Source of the DNA: Gnetum montanum
Lineage: Eukaryota; Streptophyta; Gnetopsida; Gnetales; Gnetaceae
Direction: 5' to 3'
Assembly (NCBI GenBank): GCA_015680685.1
Contig: MNCI01004648.1
Location: 204,676 to 268,675, forward strand
DNA: 64,000 nt
Position 1 is the first letter of the stretch; each line of letters begins with the position of its first letter. The position numbers were made by a program, and so were the translations under genes. A model generated the notes under the pieces. That model searched no databases, was not told the DNA's origin, and saw only the letters and a list, made by a program, of their open reading frames with translations. Shown here one piece after another: positions 32,641-44,576 of the stretch.

Positions 32641-34040
32641 CCCCTTCCCATGTACCTCCTCCCCTAACACCCCCTTTGGGGGTCAGCTCCCCCCTCCTCA
32701 CACCAAGACCCCTTTGACTAAGACAAAAGCTCCACAACAATCGGCGGTGCACAATGCAACCATTGCCCATAAACCACACGAACTGAGGGCCCCACCCCCT
32801 CCAAATGAGTAGCACCCCCACGACTCTCCATAGTGCCAAAATTAGCTCGGAATGACACCCATGCTGTTGCCTCCGCAACATGGCCAAAAAGAAATGAAGC
32901 ATATTAGCCTTGCACCCCTAATGCAGGCAGCTAATTAGAGTAAAATGGACCCCCAGTAGCTTCCAAACATTCCCAAAATGAACAAAGAATCTGTCCATGA
33001 GGATTGCCGCCTCCTACTATAGTGGCTCCAGAGACTTCTTTGGCACTTGCCCACATCTTGTCTTAGGAACAGTCCTAGGGAATCCTGCAAACCATGGTCG
33101 TGCAGGGGGACCTCCTCTCCTGCTACCGGCACCTGAAGTAGCTGCGCAATGGGGGCCTTTGTGAGTTTGATCTAAGTGCCATGAAAAACCATCCAATCCC
33201 TCACCTAGTTGGTGAAGAAAGACCCATCCTCCAGCTCAGGGTCCCCTTGCAATCGGGGAAGTAGCTCGGCCCACCCAGCCTGCATCACAAGATGCCACAA
33301 CACCTCATTCCATTGGAATTCCTCACATGGGGGTTCAATGGCCAGTGCCACCCCTATTGTGGACAAAGCCTCCTTCCATAGATGCACACCTTCCACAACA
33401 ATTTGCGCTAGTAATGGCAATTGCACCCCCCCAAAACACATAGAGATTACACATGTGCCACAATCTCCACAAGATCGCAATAGGCAGAGACTCCTTGTTG
33501 AGCATTGTTCCCGTCGGCAAGTTGGCGACTCTCCACACCTGCTGGGTAAAAATGCATTCATGAGCAAAGTGCATGGTTATTTTGACCCCACCATGCAGAG
33601 GGGACATGTGTGCTTGATTTGCATACTATGCCGTTGTATTTCCCATCGTACGAGAATTGCATCATGGCACAATAACCAAAGAAATGTTTGAATCTTTTCG
33701 GGCAAATGCCCCTTCCACACATGGTGCCACCCCCCAGTCAAAGGAAATCTTTTGCGGTCAACTATTTAGGAGGGCCATTAAACAACCCTGCTGTTGTCAG
33801 TGTCTGCATGTGCCCACAAATTGCCTACTAGACTTTTGAAACATTCTCTCCAGCTTCCCAAGGTGTGTACTTGCGTCACAGGAGAATAATCCACTACATA
33901 GGAGTTAAATCCTGCAACATCAACTTACTCAAAAGGGCCTAGTGCCCCATTGCTAGAACATCCTGGAATCTTAGAATCGCCAGAACATCCTAAGGCCATA
34001 ACTTTTGGTTCCTCTCAATTTGGTTTAACTTGGGTAGTGG
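32640..34040 (-). mobile_element. Family X LINE fragment X1 (RT C-terminus, zinc region, C-terminal extension)
   Basis: The minus strand from about 34010 gives LRFQDVLAMG, then GWHHVWKGHLPEKIQTFLWL and CPLCM...GGVKITMHFAHEC (the zinc-binding region). WKEALSTIGVALAIEPPCEE, WNEVLWHLVMQAGWAELLPR and LQGDPELEDGSFF follow. The 33205-33567 frame runs from the zinc region into the extension without a stop, which shows they belong to one protein. Further extension text is MDRFFVHFGNVWKLL and FFLAMLRRQQHGCHSELILA. The fragment is cut at both ends and joins copia DNA on the left. Confidence 0.72.
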
Positions 34041-35819
34041 TTGCTAGCAAGAAGTACAAGGGACATGGGTAACAAAATGGTTGATAATATTGGAACTCCA
34101 ATTTCGGAGAATCATTTTAGTATCCTAGTAGAGGATGAGCAAGACCAGGTAATTCAGAATGATGTGATCTCTCCCACCATGCATGAGGGGGTTGGATAGA
34201 ATGTTGTAGTTGATGTGCAAGATGAATTGATTGGGATGAAGGAGGTGCTAGATGTTCACACCCTAACTTAGCAAAACTTTGGAGGGTAGATTAAATGCTT
34301 AGTTGAAGAGGATTTTAGGTCCACTATTTAAATCATAAAAGACAGAAATAAGGTTTTGAATCTTCTTGCTTTGGGGCCATGGATATCACACTTGTGAGGT
34401 TCAACAGCATATGGGTTTGAACAACACTAGATTCTTAAACCTCAACCTGATGCTTTTGAGGTTGATGCTAAAAGGAAGCATGGTCATCCCTTAGGTGTAC
34501 ATCTCCAGTAGAGAGATGTACAATGAGATATTGATTTGGGCAAGCAAGAGATGCTTAAGGAGTTCCAACACAAATGGTCTTATAGTAGCTCATGAGACTC
34601 CTCTCATGGAATTGTGGAGGACAAGGTTCCTCATATAAGCAAAATACTCTTGGAGATCTAGTGAAGGATAATGTTTATGATATGGCTTTTGTGTGAGAGG
34701 CTAAGGTCATGGAGGATCACTAGGACTTGTTGGATTGGTTTGGATGACATTTATATTTGGTTTCTTCTAGAGGTTTAGCAAGAGGCCTGGCTATTCTTTC
34801 TAGATACAAACTTCATGTTGTTTTTGAATTGGACTAGACATAGACAATCTATGATCAAATTCATAACCGTTGGTTCACAAATTTGTGTGGACGTCAAGAG
34901 TTAAGGACAAGGTGGCCCAATTATTGGGGCTATAGCAACTAGAAGGTAGATCATTGTCGAGGATTTTAATTAGTGCCTTTTTGGTTGGGAAAAATTAGGG
35001 AAGATCAAAGGCTTGTGCCTTAGTCGCTGCACAAGAAATGCACATGCTTCTAAAAGATTTTTTTATCGACCTTTAGATTCATGGCTATCATTACACTTAG
35101 ACTACCTAAAGAAAAGGGGTTGACAAAGTTATGATGTGGATTGAACAGGTTTGGGTGGTTGCTAATTTGATGGGTGATGTAGATAAGAGAGCGTTTGATC
35201 ATTGCTGGTTGTTGCTATCATTGGGATCTCTTGGGATTGGATGTCCTTCCTTTATATTGGAAAAGTTCTTGTTGGGACATTCTAAATTGTGGGATGAGAT
35301 GGAGAAGATATGGCAGAAGTACACTACACATCTAGATACTAGTGGTTTTCTTAGGAGCAACCTAAGAAAAGTAAAAATGTTCATAAAAAAATGGCTATTG
35401 AAGGAGAAGTACCCTTTTTAAGTTTTGAAATAGTAATGGGTACAGAAATTGCATGATGTATAGATGTTGCATGAATAGGGAGAGGATGCTCAGGAGGAAC
35501 AGATGATGATTCTTGTAGAGTTGCAAGAACTCTATGCTAATGAAGAAACATATTTGAAGCGGTGGTCTTGGGTGACATGGCTTAGAAAGGGGGAGTGGAA
35601 TACTAATTTTTTTATGCTGCTGCAAAAGCTCAAAAGGGGCCAAGAAGATTTATATGCTTAAGAGTTAACAATGTGGTTATCATAGATGAAGGAAGGATAT
35701 CAATAGAGATGGAGTCTTTTTGGTAGAAGATTTGGAAGAAGAAGAAACCTATCTCAATAGGGATAGACAACAAGTTAGATTGGCGTGACAACAACAAATT
35801 GTTGGCCTCTTTTGCTAAG

Positions 35820-36357
35820 GAAAAGCTGTAGTAGGCCATTTCTACTATGAAGAATGGGAAAGCCTTGGGTCCTGATGGATGGCTTGTGGAAATTTTAAAG
35901 GAAATTTATGACTTTTTGCAGGACAATATCCTTGGCGTGTTTAATCTTATGCCTAAATGGGGATATGTTTGGAGGGAAATCAACTAGTATAGGGTGTTTC
36001 TTATCCCTAAGAAAGATGATCCTAGCTCATCATCGAATTTCAAACTAATTGGAGTGTGTAATACCTTGATGAGGATTTTTTGAAAATGCTGGGGGGCTGC
36101 TTATCATCATTGTTGCACAAGTTGGTTGGCAATCATTAAGCAAGGTTTGTTTCGGGACAGCTAATCCAAGATCAAATTATTCTTAATTAGGAGTTGGCCT
36201 ACTTGGTTGCCAGACATAAATTTCGAGCTGTGTTCATAAATCTTGACAATGCTAAAGCTTATGAGTTTATATCTTAGGAGGCTCTTGAATAGATTATGTT
36301 AAGGAAAGGTTTCTCCTCGCACTGTGACACTATTTATCAATATTTAGCAAATGACGG
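35820..36357 (+). pseudogene. Reverse transcriptase, N-terminal half (copy X2)
   Basis: In changing frames the DNA reads NGKALGPDGW-VEILKEIYDF, SNFKLIGVCNT and ARFVSGQLIQDQIILN-ELAYLV. VFINLDNAKAYEFIS and the LRKGFSSHCDTIYQYLAN block follow. These are the plant LINE RT motifs K-A-P-G-x-D-G, P-I-x-V-C-N, G-F-V-x-G-R-x-x-x-D and D-x-x-K-A-Y-D. The solo LTR begins immediately after YLAND. Confidence 0.75.
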
Positions 36358-37779
36358 TGTTGTACCCACTTTGGCTTTTTTTTTTGCATAAGTCAGAGTT
36401 TCAGGTACATCCTATAGCCTTTACAGCTTATGCCATCTTTAACAGTTTCAGATTCAATGTTCTGTGTCATTAGCCATGTTGTTTATTATCTTAGTTTTCA
36501 ATTTCCATTAAAAATGACGCTTCACATCATTTGTGGCATTGTTGTGGATGTTTCTCAGTTAGTTTTGACGTTCGATGTCATCCTCTACGTCAATTCTGGC
36601 TTTAGCTTTTCTGACAATTTATTCTTGGTGTCAACGCCATTTTTTACTTTGACGTGTAGCGTCAATCCTGCTTTTGATATCTGATGTCACTTCTCACGTT
36701 ATATATGCTTTCAACATTTGCTATATCTACACGTGTTATATTCTCTTTCTAGAACCTTCTAGAAGATGCTGTGGGTCCCAATGTATTGTTTCTTCATGAT
36801 CTATAAGGGATTTATGACCTATAAATAGGAGGATATCCCTAAAAAGAAAGGGGTTGGTGGTTGGTTGATTGAGAATCAGTTGGCTAGAAACTAGTTGAAC
36901 ACCAATTAGATGTCAACAAGCCATCATTTGCTCAATCTCTGAATGAAGAGAAAGCTCTTTGTAAGAACAGGCCTTTCTGCAATTGGTTCCCTGCACATCA
37001 GGATCTTTATGTGCTTTTCAGCCCTAAGAGTTCTCTAATTTCCCTTTGTTCATCTTGCTGATACCTTTGTATCCCCTTTGTGTGTTCTTCTAGCACATGG
37101 AGAATCTCATTGGGTTTGGATCCACACATAGATCTAATTCAATCCTTCACGCATTGTCAGTTCCCAATCTTAAGCAGTTCTTGTCTGTTTAAGATCTCCA
37201 TCAGCCACACATATCAGAGAAAGACAGGGTAACACAGCTCCTTGCCAGCCATTCTTGATCCCCTGATTTCATCTCGAGGGATCATGACTACATTTATTTC
37301 AGGTTCCTTGCTAGTTATTTTATTTTCTTAAATTACAGCTTTCCTTTCTCCATTTGTATCAGTGTTACAACAACTTTGTTTTGCTGTCCCCTTGATTTAG
37401 GGATGCAATTTATTTGCTTAGCTTATCAGATCTGTTTTGTTTTGTTCCATGGATTTCCTTTTTCTAGCCACGTACATTCTGTTTCTCTAGAGATCTTATC
37501 TCACATTATGTTTTTCACATTGCATCACACATACACAATTTCTCTCCTATCACATTTATTCCACTTTTATCAACTATTCAACGTACTTTTTTTTGCTTGT
37601 TATTTGCTCGTGTTTGGCAAAAACATTGTCTCCGATTGTTGGAATTTTCTGACAATCTGCAAGTTCCCTTTCAACTTGGAGATTTATTTCTTTGGACTAT
37701 TTGGTGGTCATGGGATGTTTAGCTCATTTCATGTAGCGTTGTTCTGAGTCTTGAATTTATGACGATTCTGACTGCAACA
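36358..37779 (+). repeat. Solo LTR inserted in LINE copy X2
   Basis: It begins TGTTGTACCC and ends ACTGCAACA, so the termini are a 5-bp inverted repeat TGTTG...CAACA. The flanks GACGG (36353-36357) and GAGGG (37780-37784) look like a target duplication with one change. LINE RT coding stops at the left edge and resumes at the right edge. There are no internal genes. A TATA box CTATAAATAGG is at 36819-36829, which sets the + orientation. The 1422-bp length is large but within the plant LTR range. It probably formed by LTR-LTR recombination. Confidence 0.75.
36514..36672 (+). promoter_or_regulatory. Cluster of TGACG/CGTCA motifs upstream of the LTR TATA box
   Basis: TGACG or its complement occurs at about 36515, 36566, 36587, 36650 and 36660, set in repeated TTTTGACGT and TACGTCAAT contexts. 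TGACG is the core bound by plant TGA-class bZIP factors (as-1 type). The cluster ends about 150 bp before the TATA box, so it fits a U3 enhancer. Confidence 0.45.
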
Positions 37780-39074
37780 GAGGGTATATTCCATGGATAT
37801 CAATGGCAAGTTAAGGGGAATCTTTAATTTACACAGGTTGTGACAGGGAGATTCACTATCCCCTTGTCTTTTTATTATAACTTATGGATACACTCCAATT
37901 ATATTTGAAAGGAGCATGTGTTAGAGGTCTTCAAGTTTTTGTGGTCAGAAGCTAGAACCATTAAGACCACATTGGAATCGTTTGAAGATTTGGGCCTAAT
38001 AGTTAACTGGAATAAGTTTGCTACCAATTTCTTCAATACTCCTGTAATTGTGAGAGTGGTGGTGAGTAACATTTTAAGTATTGGAGAAGGTACATAGGAG
38101 GATACTTATTTGGGGATTCCATTGTTTAGATGGAACAGAGTGTATACCTGGACAACGTTCCTCCAAAAACCTCATCACGGGATTTAGCATTGGATGTTGA
38201 AGTTCCTCATAAGTAGAGGCAAAATTATGCTTACTACCATGGTTCTCTTTGCTATTACTTGCTATGTTGCCTCCATCTATGCCCTTTAAAAACAAATTAT
38301 TCAAAATGTGAATTTTGTTTCAATAGTTTTATATGGGCTATTATGAAAAATGGTCCAAAAACATATTTGGTTAATTGGAATGCCATTTCAAGACCCTGAT
38401 AGAGTGGGGGTCTCAGGGTACCAAAGTTTGAAGATTGCATCCTTATAGGACAGCTTCACATTATACAAAGGATTCTTAGTCATGAAGAAGAGATTTGGGT
38501 AAAAATTATGACAAGGAAATATACCATCTATGTGGCATTACTAATGGACTTTGCTTTGTAGAGAGTGATTTGTAATCATCACATCATTATTTCATCTTTG
38601 CTAGGCAACATCAATGGGATATCCAAAGATCTTATGATAGCTAAGTATGGGACTTCAAGGCAGGAACAAAATTTCGTGGGGTCATATCCTTGAAAAAAAT
38701 AAAATGTTTGGGTGGATGCTCCTTAGAAATGCCTTTCCGACATGTACATTCTTAAGAAGAAGAGGACTTGCTTTGGCAGAGAACTATGCGGTCTATAATG
38801 GAAATGTGCCTGAGAGTGTAGAAGACCTAATATATTAGTGTTAGTTTAGTTGGCAGGTGTAGATACATTTTGGGGTGACTAACAATTGGGATATTATGGG
38901 AGATAGCTTGGCAATAGTCATTTGTTGGTACATTTGGAGTGTGCAACCATTTCATCTTTCTTCCGCAACTACACATGATTCTTGGAGAGGCACACCATTT
39001 GTGGAAGAAGGCTATTGTCACTATGGGTAGAACACCCACTTTTGAGGCAAATTACTCATCATTGTGACAGAATA

Positions 39075-40000
39075 CTGATCATTAGGAGCTTGTGATGGTA
39101 GTGGGATGCGACAGAATTATGGCACATCTATAGGGAGAGTGAGACTTAAACATTTCTTCCTTCTTTAGGCATTTCAGAGGGGATGCAATGCAGTTTAGGG
39201 GCATCAGAATCTTGTTGTCTATATGCTCTCATGATGCAGTGGATTATTTTCCTTTTGGAGTGCCTACAATATCCAATGGCTACGTTTTGCATTCTTCTTG
39301 ACCAACCTTGTGGCAATAGGTGTTGGAATTAGTGGAGAGCGTTTCATGTAATCGGGTAATGCATCAAAGGTGAAGGACATTCATTTCTTTTCATAAATGT
39401 CTACAACTATGTCAACAGGTAAAATTGCCAAAATATTTTATTGCATGTCTACTTAAGAGGCAACTCACTAAGCAGTTAGGGCTGGTTCTTGCCCGGTGGG
39501 CTGCTTCTAAAAGTAGTTTTAGACGTGCCCAGCAAAATCCTATGGTCGTCAATAGGTTTGGGGTGGTCTATGCATGTAAATACTTGTTCCTTTGAGAGGG
39601 TTCTAGTAGCAGGTATGGAGAAGAGCAAGTACAGGAGCATGTGTGAGAACAGGAACTGTAGGATGATTTTGCATAGGAGGTGCATGAATAGAATGCAAGG
39701 GCTTCTTATGGTGGCCAAGAGAGGCGCCATATAGTAGATAAGGAATTGAGTGCATTTGAGTTCCAGGAGGCCTTTCAAAGGAAGTTTGAATTCAATTGTC
39801 TAAAATGAGGGCATCTGAATTCCATTAGGCCTTTTAGAGCCCTAAGTCTGAAGATTGGTTCACATGACATTAGCATGTTTGTGAAGAAGAAAGCTTTCAC
39901 CTTGCATTTAGAGAAGGATCGTCACTCTTCATTTGAAGAATGAGCTAAATGGATGGAGGAGCTGAAATAGGTCAATGAGGCTTATGGTTATATTAAAAAC
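39075..40000 (+). pseudogene. C-terminal extension of LINE X2, heavily decayed
   Basis: The text KKAIVTMGRTPTFEANYSSL marks the start and matches AMGTTPTFEPDY in copy X7. VLELVESVS, then FHKCLQLCQQVKLPKYFIAC and LTKQLGLVLARWA match VDLVDRFFV, FLRCLKRGCQVNLP and the CHSELILALWR block of other copies. The following 400 bases, rich in Glu, Gln and Lys codons, correspond to the coiled-coil part of X6. The function is unknown. Confidence 0.55.
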
Positions 40001-40257
40001 GAAGGGACCAAATGCTGTTTGACATTTTGTATGCTAAGCTCAGTGAATTGTGTGTGCTGTTCTGCAATTTCCATAATGTTTGGCAACAAATTTTTGTCAT
40101 TTTCTCAAGAGTGAGTCTGTGGTTTTTGCGATATAAAATAGAGTCCACCCTTTGTGAGCCCCTAGCTCACTCTCTTGTATTTTAATTTCTGTTAATATAT
40201 ATTACTACCTTTCCCCACACCTGATGCATCTTGCAAAATCATGGATCTCACTAATCC

Positions 40258-40795
40258 AACCATAGATCCTTCTGATTTGCAACTAGGAGAAACTTCTCAT
40301 AACATGGCTTCTAACTGTACTCTTTTCCTTTATTGTCTATGCTCCTATAACTTCCCACAATGTTTGCAATTGTGACCACACTGCATACATATATACTACC
40401 ATTGACTTCGTTGTTATGTTGCAATTGTGCCATTATTGGTTGTGATTGAGTTATGACAAATCCCATCACAATGGTAACCTTGTTCGTTGTTAGTCATAGC
40501 ATCACATTCAATGCTACCAAAACTTAGATCCTTCTTATTTGCAACCAGGAGCAACTACTCATAAAACATGGCTTGTAACTGCACTCTTTTCTTTCATTTT
40601 TCTGTGCTACTATCATTGTCCACAATTTCTGCAATTGTGACTATATTGAATACATCTGTACCACTATTGATTTCATTGTCGTGTTGCAATCTTCCTATAT
40701 CTCTTATTGTATCGTTGTTGTCAATGACTAAGTTATGACAAATCCTATCACAGTGGTAGCCTTGTTTTTCACTAGCCAAAACATTGAAACCCACA
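40258..40795. repeat. Two-copy imperfect tandem repeat, unit ~265 bp
   Basis: Copy 1 starts near 40261 (TAGATCCTTCTGATTTGCAAC) and copy 2 near 40526 (TAGATCCTTCTTATTTGCAAC). Both contain CATGGCTT, TGCAATTGTGAC and TTATGACAAATCC at matching offsets. It lies between the 3' end of X2 and the 5' end of X3. No coding capacity was seen. Confidence 0.75.
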
Positions 40796-41230
40796 TATAG
40801 TTAATATCACTAATTTGTCAATAAAAGTTATATCTGCAGCAGTTATTGGTGGAAAAGGCAATGGGAGGCAGTGGAGCAGGAGCATGAAAGGGTGTGGGAG
40901 CGGGTGGCTCAGGGGGCATCGGTGGTCTAGGGGGTGTTGATAGAGAGGGTGGCATGGCCAATGACGATGGGGACGAGGGAGTTCTAGGGCAGATAGGTGG
41001 TGGACCCAGCATGGGGTTTCTTTGGGTCCTCAGAGTGGTTTGATGGCTTGTTATGTGTGGAGGTTGCCTTGTGCCGTTGGTGGGTCTCAACATGGTTGAA
41101 TGTAGCTTGATTGAGTGCTTTGTGTTATGAGGGGTTTGGCCCAAGTTGGAGTTGATTTGCAAGTGGGTTGTTGCTACTTGGGGATTGGAGTTTGTTGGGG
41201 TGAGGAGTCTATCTGAGGAGCTCCTCCTTT

Positions 41231-41245
41231 TCGTCTTCAGTAATG
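41231..41245 (+). repeat. Target-site duplication, left copy (LINE Y2)
   Basis: TCGTCTTCAGTAATG here matches TCGTCTTTAGTAATG at 46874-46888 with one transition. X3 ORF1 text stops at this point and resumes after the right copy. Confidence 0.75.
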
Positions 41246-41499
41246 GGGGGGTGTTGGACCCCAAAAAAGAGAATTTTATTAATTAAATGAGATTAAGTAC
41301 ATGATCAACATTTGAACATATTGATGGTTAAATAGGGAGAAGAACAATGTCAAATGTAGATATTGAAGGAAAACATCTTGATACATAATCCTTCACAGGG
41401 TCTGGGAGTACATTCCAAAGAGCAACCTCATGCTAGGAATCAATAAGAACTGCGAGTTAATAAGACTAGGGGAACAACGGAGAGCTAAAAATGCTCAAA

Positions 41500-42200
41500 A
41501 TTATGATGAGACACTCTGATGTAGCAGATCGAGATGGGGAAGAGTGCACGAATTGGTGTATCTGCTCCAAGGCTGCAAACAATAAAACAACTGATTAGTA
41601 TCCAACTTTAACTTAGAAGTGTGAGATATAATTTGGAAATGCACAAGGCGAAGAATTTGAAATTTTTCCATAATAGTTAAATGGTTAGAGTTAGACGAAT
41701 CAGTGTTCTGGAAAAGAGCAGTGCATCTGTGCTTCCATATATAGTAAAGAACGAGGGGCCTAATAACTTCCCAAAGAAACTGAAGGTCAGTAGAGGGGGT
41801 GGCTAGAAAGTTGAACAAGATATCCTCATGGGAAAACTTGCACAAAGGAAAAACTTTATAAACCCACTCTCATGAAGACTGAGCGAAGGGGCAATGCCAA
41901 AAAACGTGGACAAAATCATCAGGACCTCCACAGAGAGGGCAATTAGGGTTTGGAATCCTAAGGTATTCACGACGTTTGCCGATAGGTAGGCCTTGATGAA
42001 GGAGGCACCAAAGAAATTGTTTAATTTTTGGAAGAGTCGGAAGGCTCCAAACTCGTGAGAAGAGGGAGAGCCAAAACTGTTCAGACTGTTCTTTGTGCCA
42101 TGATCTATTGCAACAATTAACAATCATAGAGGAATCATGCAACAACTGAAGGGGCACATGTGGTTTATAGGGTAGAAGGTTCGATCCATTAATCCACTAA
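41500..42200 (-). pseudogene. LINE Y2 C-terminal zinc-binding region
   Basis: The frame 41870-42157 reads LPTLPKIKQFLWCLLHQGLP and CPLCGGPDDFVHVFWHC. This is the zinc-binding domain that follows plant LINE RTs (often annotated zf-RVT). A frame at 41501-41845 continues it with VIRPLVLYYIWKHRCTALF and ends at a stop. A shift separates the two. Confidence 0.75.
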
Positions 42201-42209
42201 AGACCATGG

Positions 42210-44250
42210 AAGAGACTAGGAACCGAAGCATCCAAATGCAAGTACTGATGAATGAAGTGATAAAGTCTGTCAAGGTAGTGGTGCATAGATCTGGAAGCCC
42301 CATATAAGTTTTCGAACATATCTCAAGTAATCCACTGATTGGTGAGGCAAAGACATCTAAGGGAAACAACTCCCTTTTGAAACCAAATGGTAGTTGTCCT
42401 GGCATTTGAGGTGGCTAGAGGAGCAGGTGATAGGGGCAACCACCAAGGGCAAATCTTAGAAAGGAGAGTAGGATTGATATGAACATTATTCCAATTCACA
42501 TGAGAATGTAAGACCTGCCAAGCCTTCCAAATGCTTTTGAAAACATGTGTTCCAGGAATGATAATGTCATGAGGAGAAAGGATCCAATTAACAGGGTGGA
42601 TACCCTTCCAGATGGACTTATTCTTAGGGAATGCTTGTCGAAGCCTTAACTGAAGAAGATTCCCAATAATATTGGGGGCATCCAGGTGCTGAACCAACCA
42701 CTTAGCAACAAGGGTGAGACCTTGCTTAAAAGAGTTCAAAAGGCCCAATCCACCTTTGTTCTTAGGAAGAGTTACTATATTCTAGGCAACATGATGAAAG
42801 CCTTTTTGGGAGTCTTTAGACGACCACATGAAGTCTCGAAATAAACGTTCAAGCTTTTGATAAGAAGCATGGGAAGGGGCCCAACATGACGAATAATAAA
42901 CATGGGTAGAGGCACAAATAGACTTACAGATAAGATACTTACCGGTGAAGGTGAGGGGTTTGGTTTTCCATTTTTCGATTTTTCTTTGAATTCGAGAAAG
43001 TACTTGGTCCTAGCTCTGAAGTTGGGCCTCTAAAGGGATTCCTAAAAGCTTAATGATTTCATGATCTTGAGTACGCTTCCAACTATAATTGGGCAAATGG
43101 CTGTAGTTATTGGTGAAGCTATATACTGAAGATTTACACCAATTTATAACATATCTAGAGAGGGAGCAATATTGCTCTACTCGAGACAAGAGACGCTGCA
43201 CATTAACAACATTGTTTTGAATAAGGAAAAAAGAGTCATCAACGAAATGCATATTGAGGAGCTGATGTTGAGGAGAAGATAGAAGAACCCCCGATAAAAC
43301 ATTGTTTTGAATATCCAAGTTGATTTGATGACAAAGAAAATCAGCAGCAATGATGAAGAGGTAAGGAGCAAGAGGGCAACCTTGCCTAATAGACCTATGA
43401 ATAGAAAAGGGAGAAGAGATGCCGAAGGTAGTCGCGATTTGCGCAGTAGCATCTGAGAATAAGCATTCTACCATATGAATGAACTTAGGGCCAAAACCCA
43501 ATTTAGTCATAGTTTGGATAATGAAGTCCCACTTAATATTATCATAGGCTTTAGCGTAGTCAAGCTTCATTAGGAGGATATCCTGACCCTTGTCCTCAGG
43601 CCACTTAAGACCTTCCCAAGCAGCCACCACGTTATTTAATATGTATCTTCCTGGGACAAAGCTAGTCTGCTGAGGGGAAATAATAAGAGCAAGGATTTTC
43701 TTTAATCGCAAAGCCAAACATTTAGCCCAAATTTTGTAAACCACATTAAGTAAGGTGATAGGTTGCCAATTGGAGATACAAGTAGGATCTCCCGATTTAG
43801 GGAGAAGACAAATAATCCCTTGGTTTAAGATTGGTCCCAAAGAACTAGTAAGCTAGCCTCTTTGATAACATGGAAGAGGTCAGAACCTACCAAATCCCAA
43901 TGCTTTTGGAGAAATTCGACTGGAAAACCATCATAACCAGGGGCTTTCCCAGGGCTTAAGTTAAAGCAAGCCTGTCGAAGCTCAGCTGGAGTAATATCGG
44001 CTTCTAAAATTGTCAGCATAGAAGAATTAACCAGTCTAGGATAATTTAGAGTGGCGGCCGCGAAGGATGCAGGATCCATAGGAGTAGTGGGGAATAAGGG
44101 CTCAAAGTGTTCCTTAAGATAAGAGAGAAGACTATTTTGGTTAGTGATAATGGATCCATTTATGGAGAGTTTATCTAAAGAGGGCGAAGGGGAGGACCGG
44201 TTAAGGTACTTAAAGAATTCCTTACAGTGCTCATCTTGAATGTTTAGCCA
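42210..44250 (-). pseudogene. LINE Y2 reverse transcriptase
   Basis: The N-terminal piece (43825-44079) has FNLSPGKAPGYDGFPVEFLQ. The main frame (43010-43840) has NQGIICLLPKSGDP, NWQPITLLNVVYKI, TSFVPGRYILNNV, MKLDYAKAYDNIKWDF and RQGCPLAPYLFIIAAD. The active site is HFVDDSFFL at about 43225-43255, with F-V-D-D instead of the usual Y/F-A-D-D. The 42323-42748 frame covers the thumb region. The enzyme copies LINE RNA at a nicked target. A frameshift at about 43835 and others make it non-functional as assembled. Confidence 0.85.
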
Positions 44251-44310
44251 AGTGAGTCAGCTTTTAATCAAGGCACCTTGTGCCTTATATACTTCCCAAT
44301 GTTGAAAGGC

Positions 44311-44546
44311 NNNNNNNNNNNNNNNNNNNNNNNNNNNNNNNNNNNNNNNNNNNNNNNNNNNNNNNNNNNNNNNNNNNNNNNNNNNNNNNNNNNNNNNNNN
44401 NNNNNNNNNNNNNNNNNNNNNNNNNNNNNNNNNNNNNNNNNNNNNNNNNNNNNNNNNNNNNNNNNNNNNNNNNNNNNNNNNNNNNNNNNNNNNNNNNNNN
44501 NNNNNNNNNNNNNNNNNNNNNNNNNNNNNNNNNNNNNNNNNNNNNN
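44311..44546. other. Assembly gap (236 N)
   Basis: There are 236 undetermined bases between the LINE Y2 endonuclease end and the RT N-terminus. Frames read through it are meaningless. Confidence 0.99.
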
Positions 44547-44576
44547 GTCGTTGGTGGTCATTATGGGTCTGCATAG

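Larger units (their letters stand above)
34060..40205 (+). mobile_element. Family X LINE copy X2, split by a solo LTR
   Basis: The order is ORF1 tail (SENHFSILVEDEQDQ), endonuclease from about 34600 (LLSWNCGGQGSS, then LARGLAILSRYKLHV), and RT from about 35800. The RT is interrupted at 36358-37779 and resumes near 37790 (GIFNLHRL-QGDSLSPCLFII). The zinc region with WGHILEKNKMFGWMLLRNAF is at 38680-38760. The C-terminal extension (39075-39480) has MGRTPTFEANYSSL, VLELVESVS and LPKYFIACLLKRQ, followed by a Glu/Gln-rich segment to about 40000. The 3' end near 40205 resembles that of X6. Stops and frameshifts are very frequent, so this is an old copy. It lacks most of ORF1. Confidence 0.75.

Noticed and set aside
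33980-34060. X1 and X2 as one twin-primed LINE
   Set aside because: X2 already covers the whole source region of X1, so they must be separate copies.
37376-37747. 123-codon plus-strand frame rich in Phe and Cys
   Set aside because: It lies in the U5-side of a solo LTR and has low-complexity T-rich composition. There is no known domain.
40818-41264. Long minus-strand Pro/Thr-rich open frame (148 codons)
   Set aside because: The plus strand here aligns with LINE X6 ORF1 (SLIECFV, LELICKWV, SLSEELLLF), so the minus frame is a shadow of GC-rich coding DNA.
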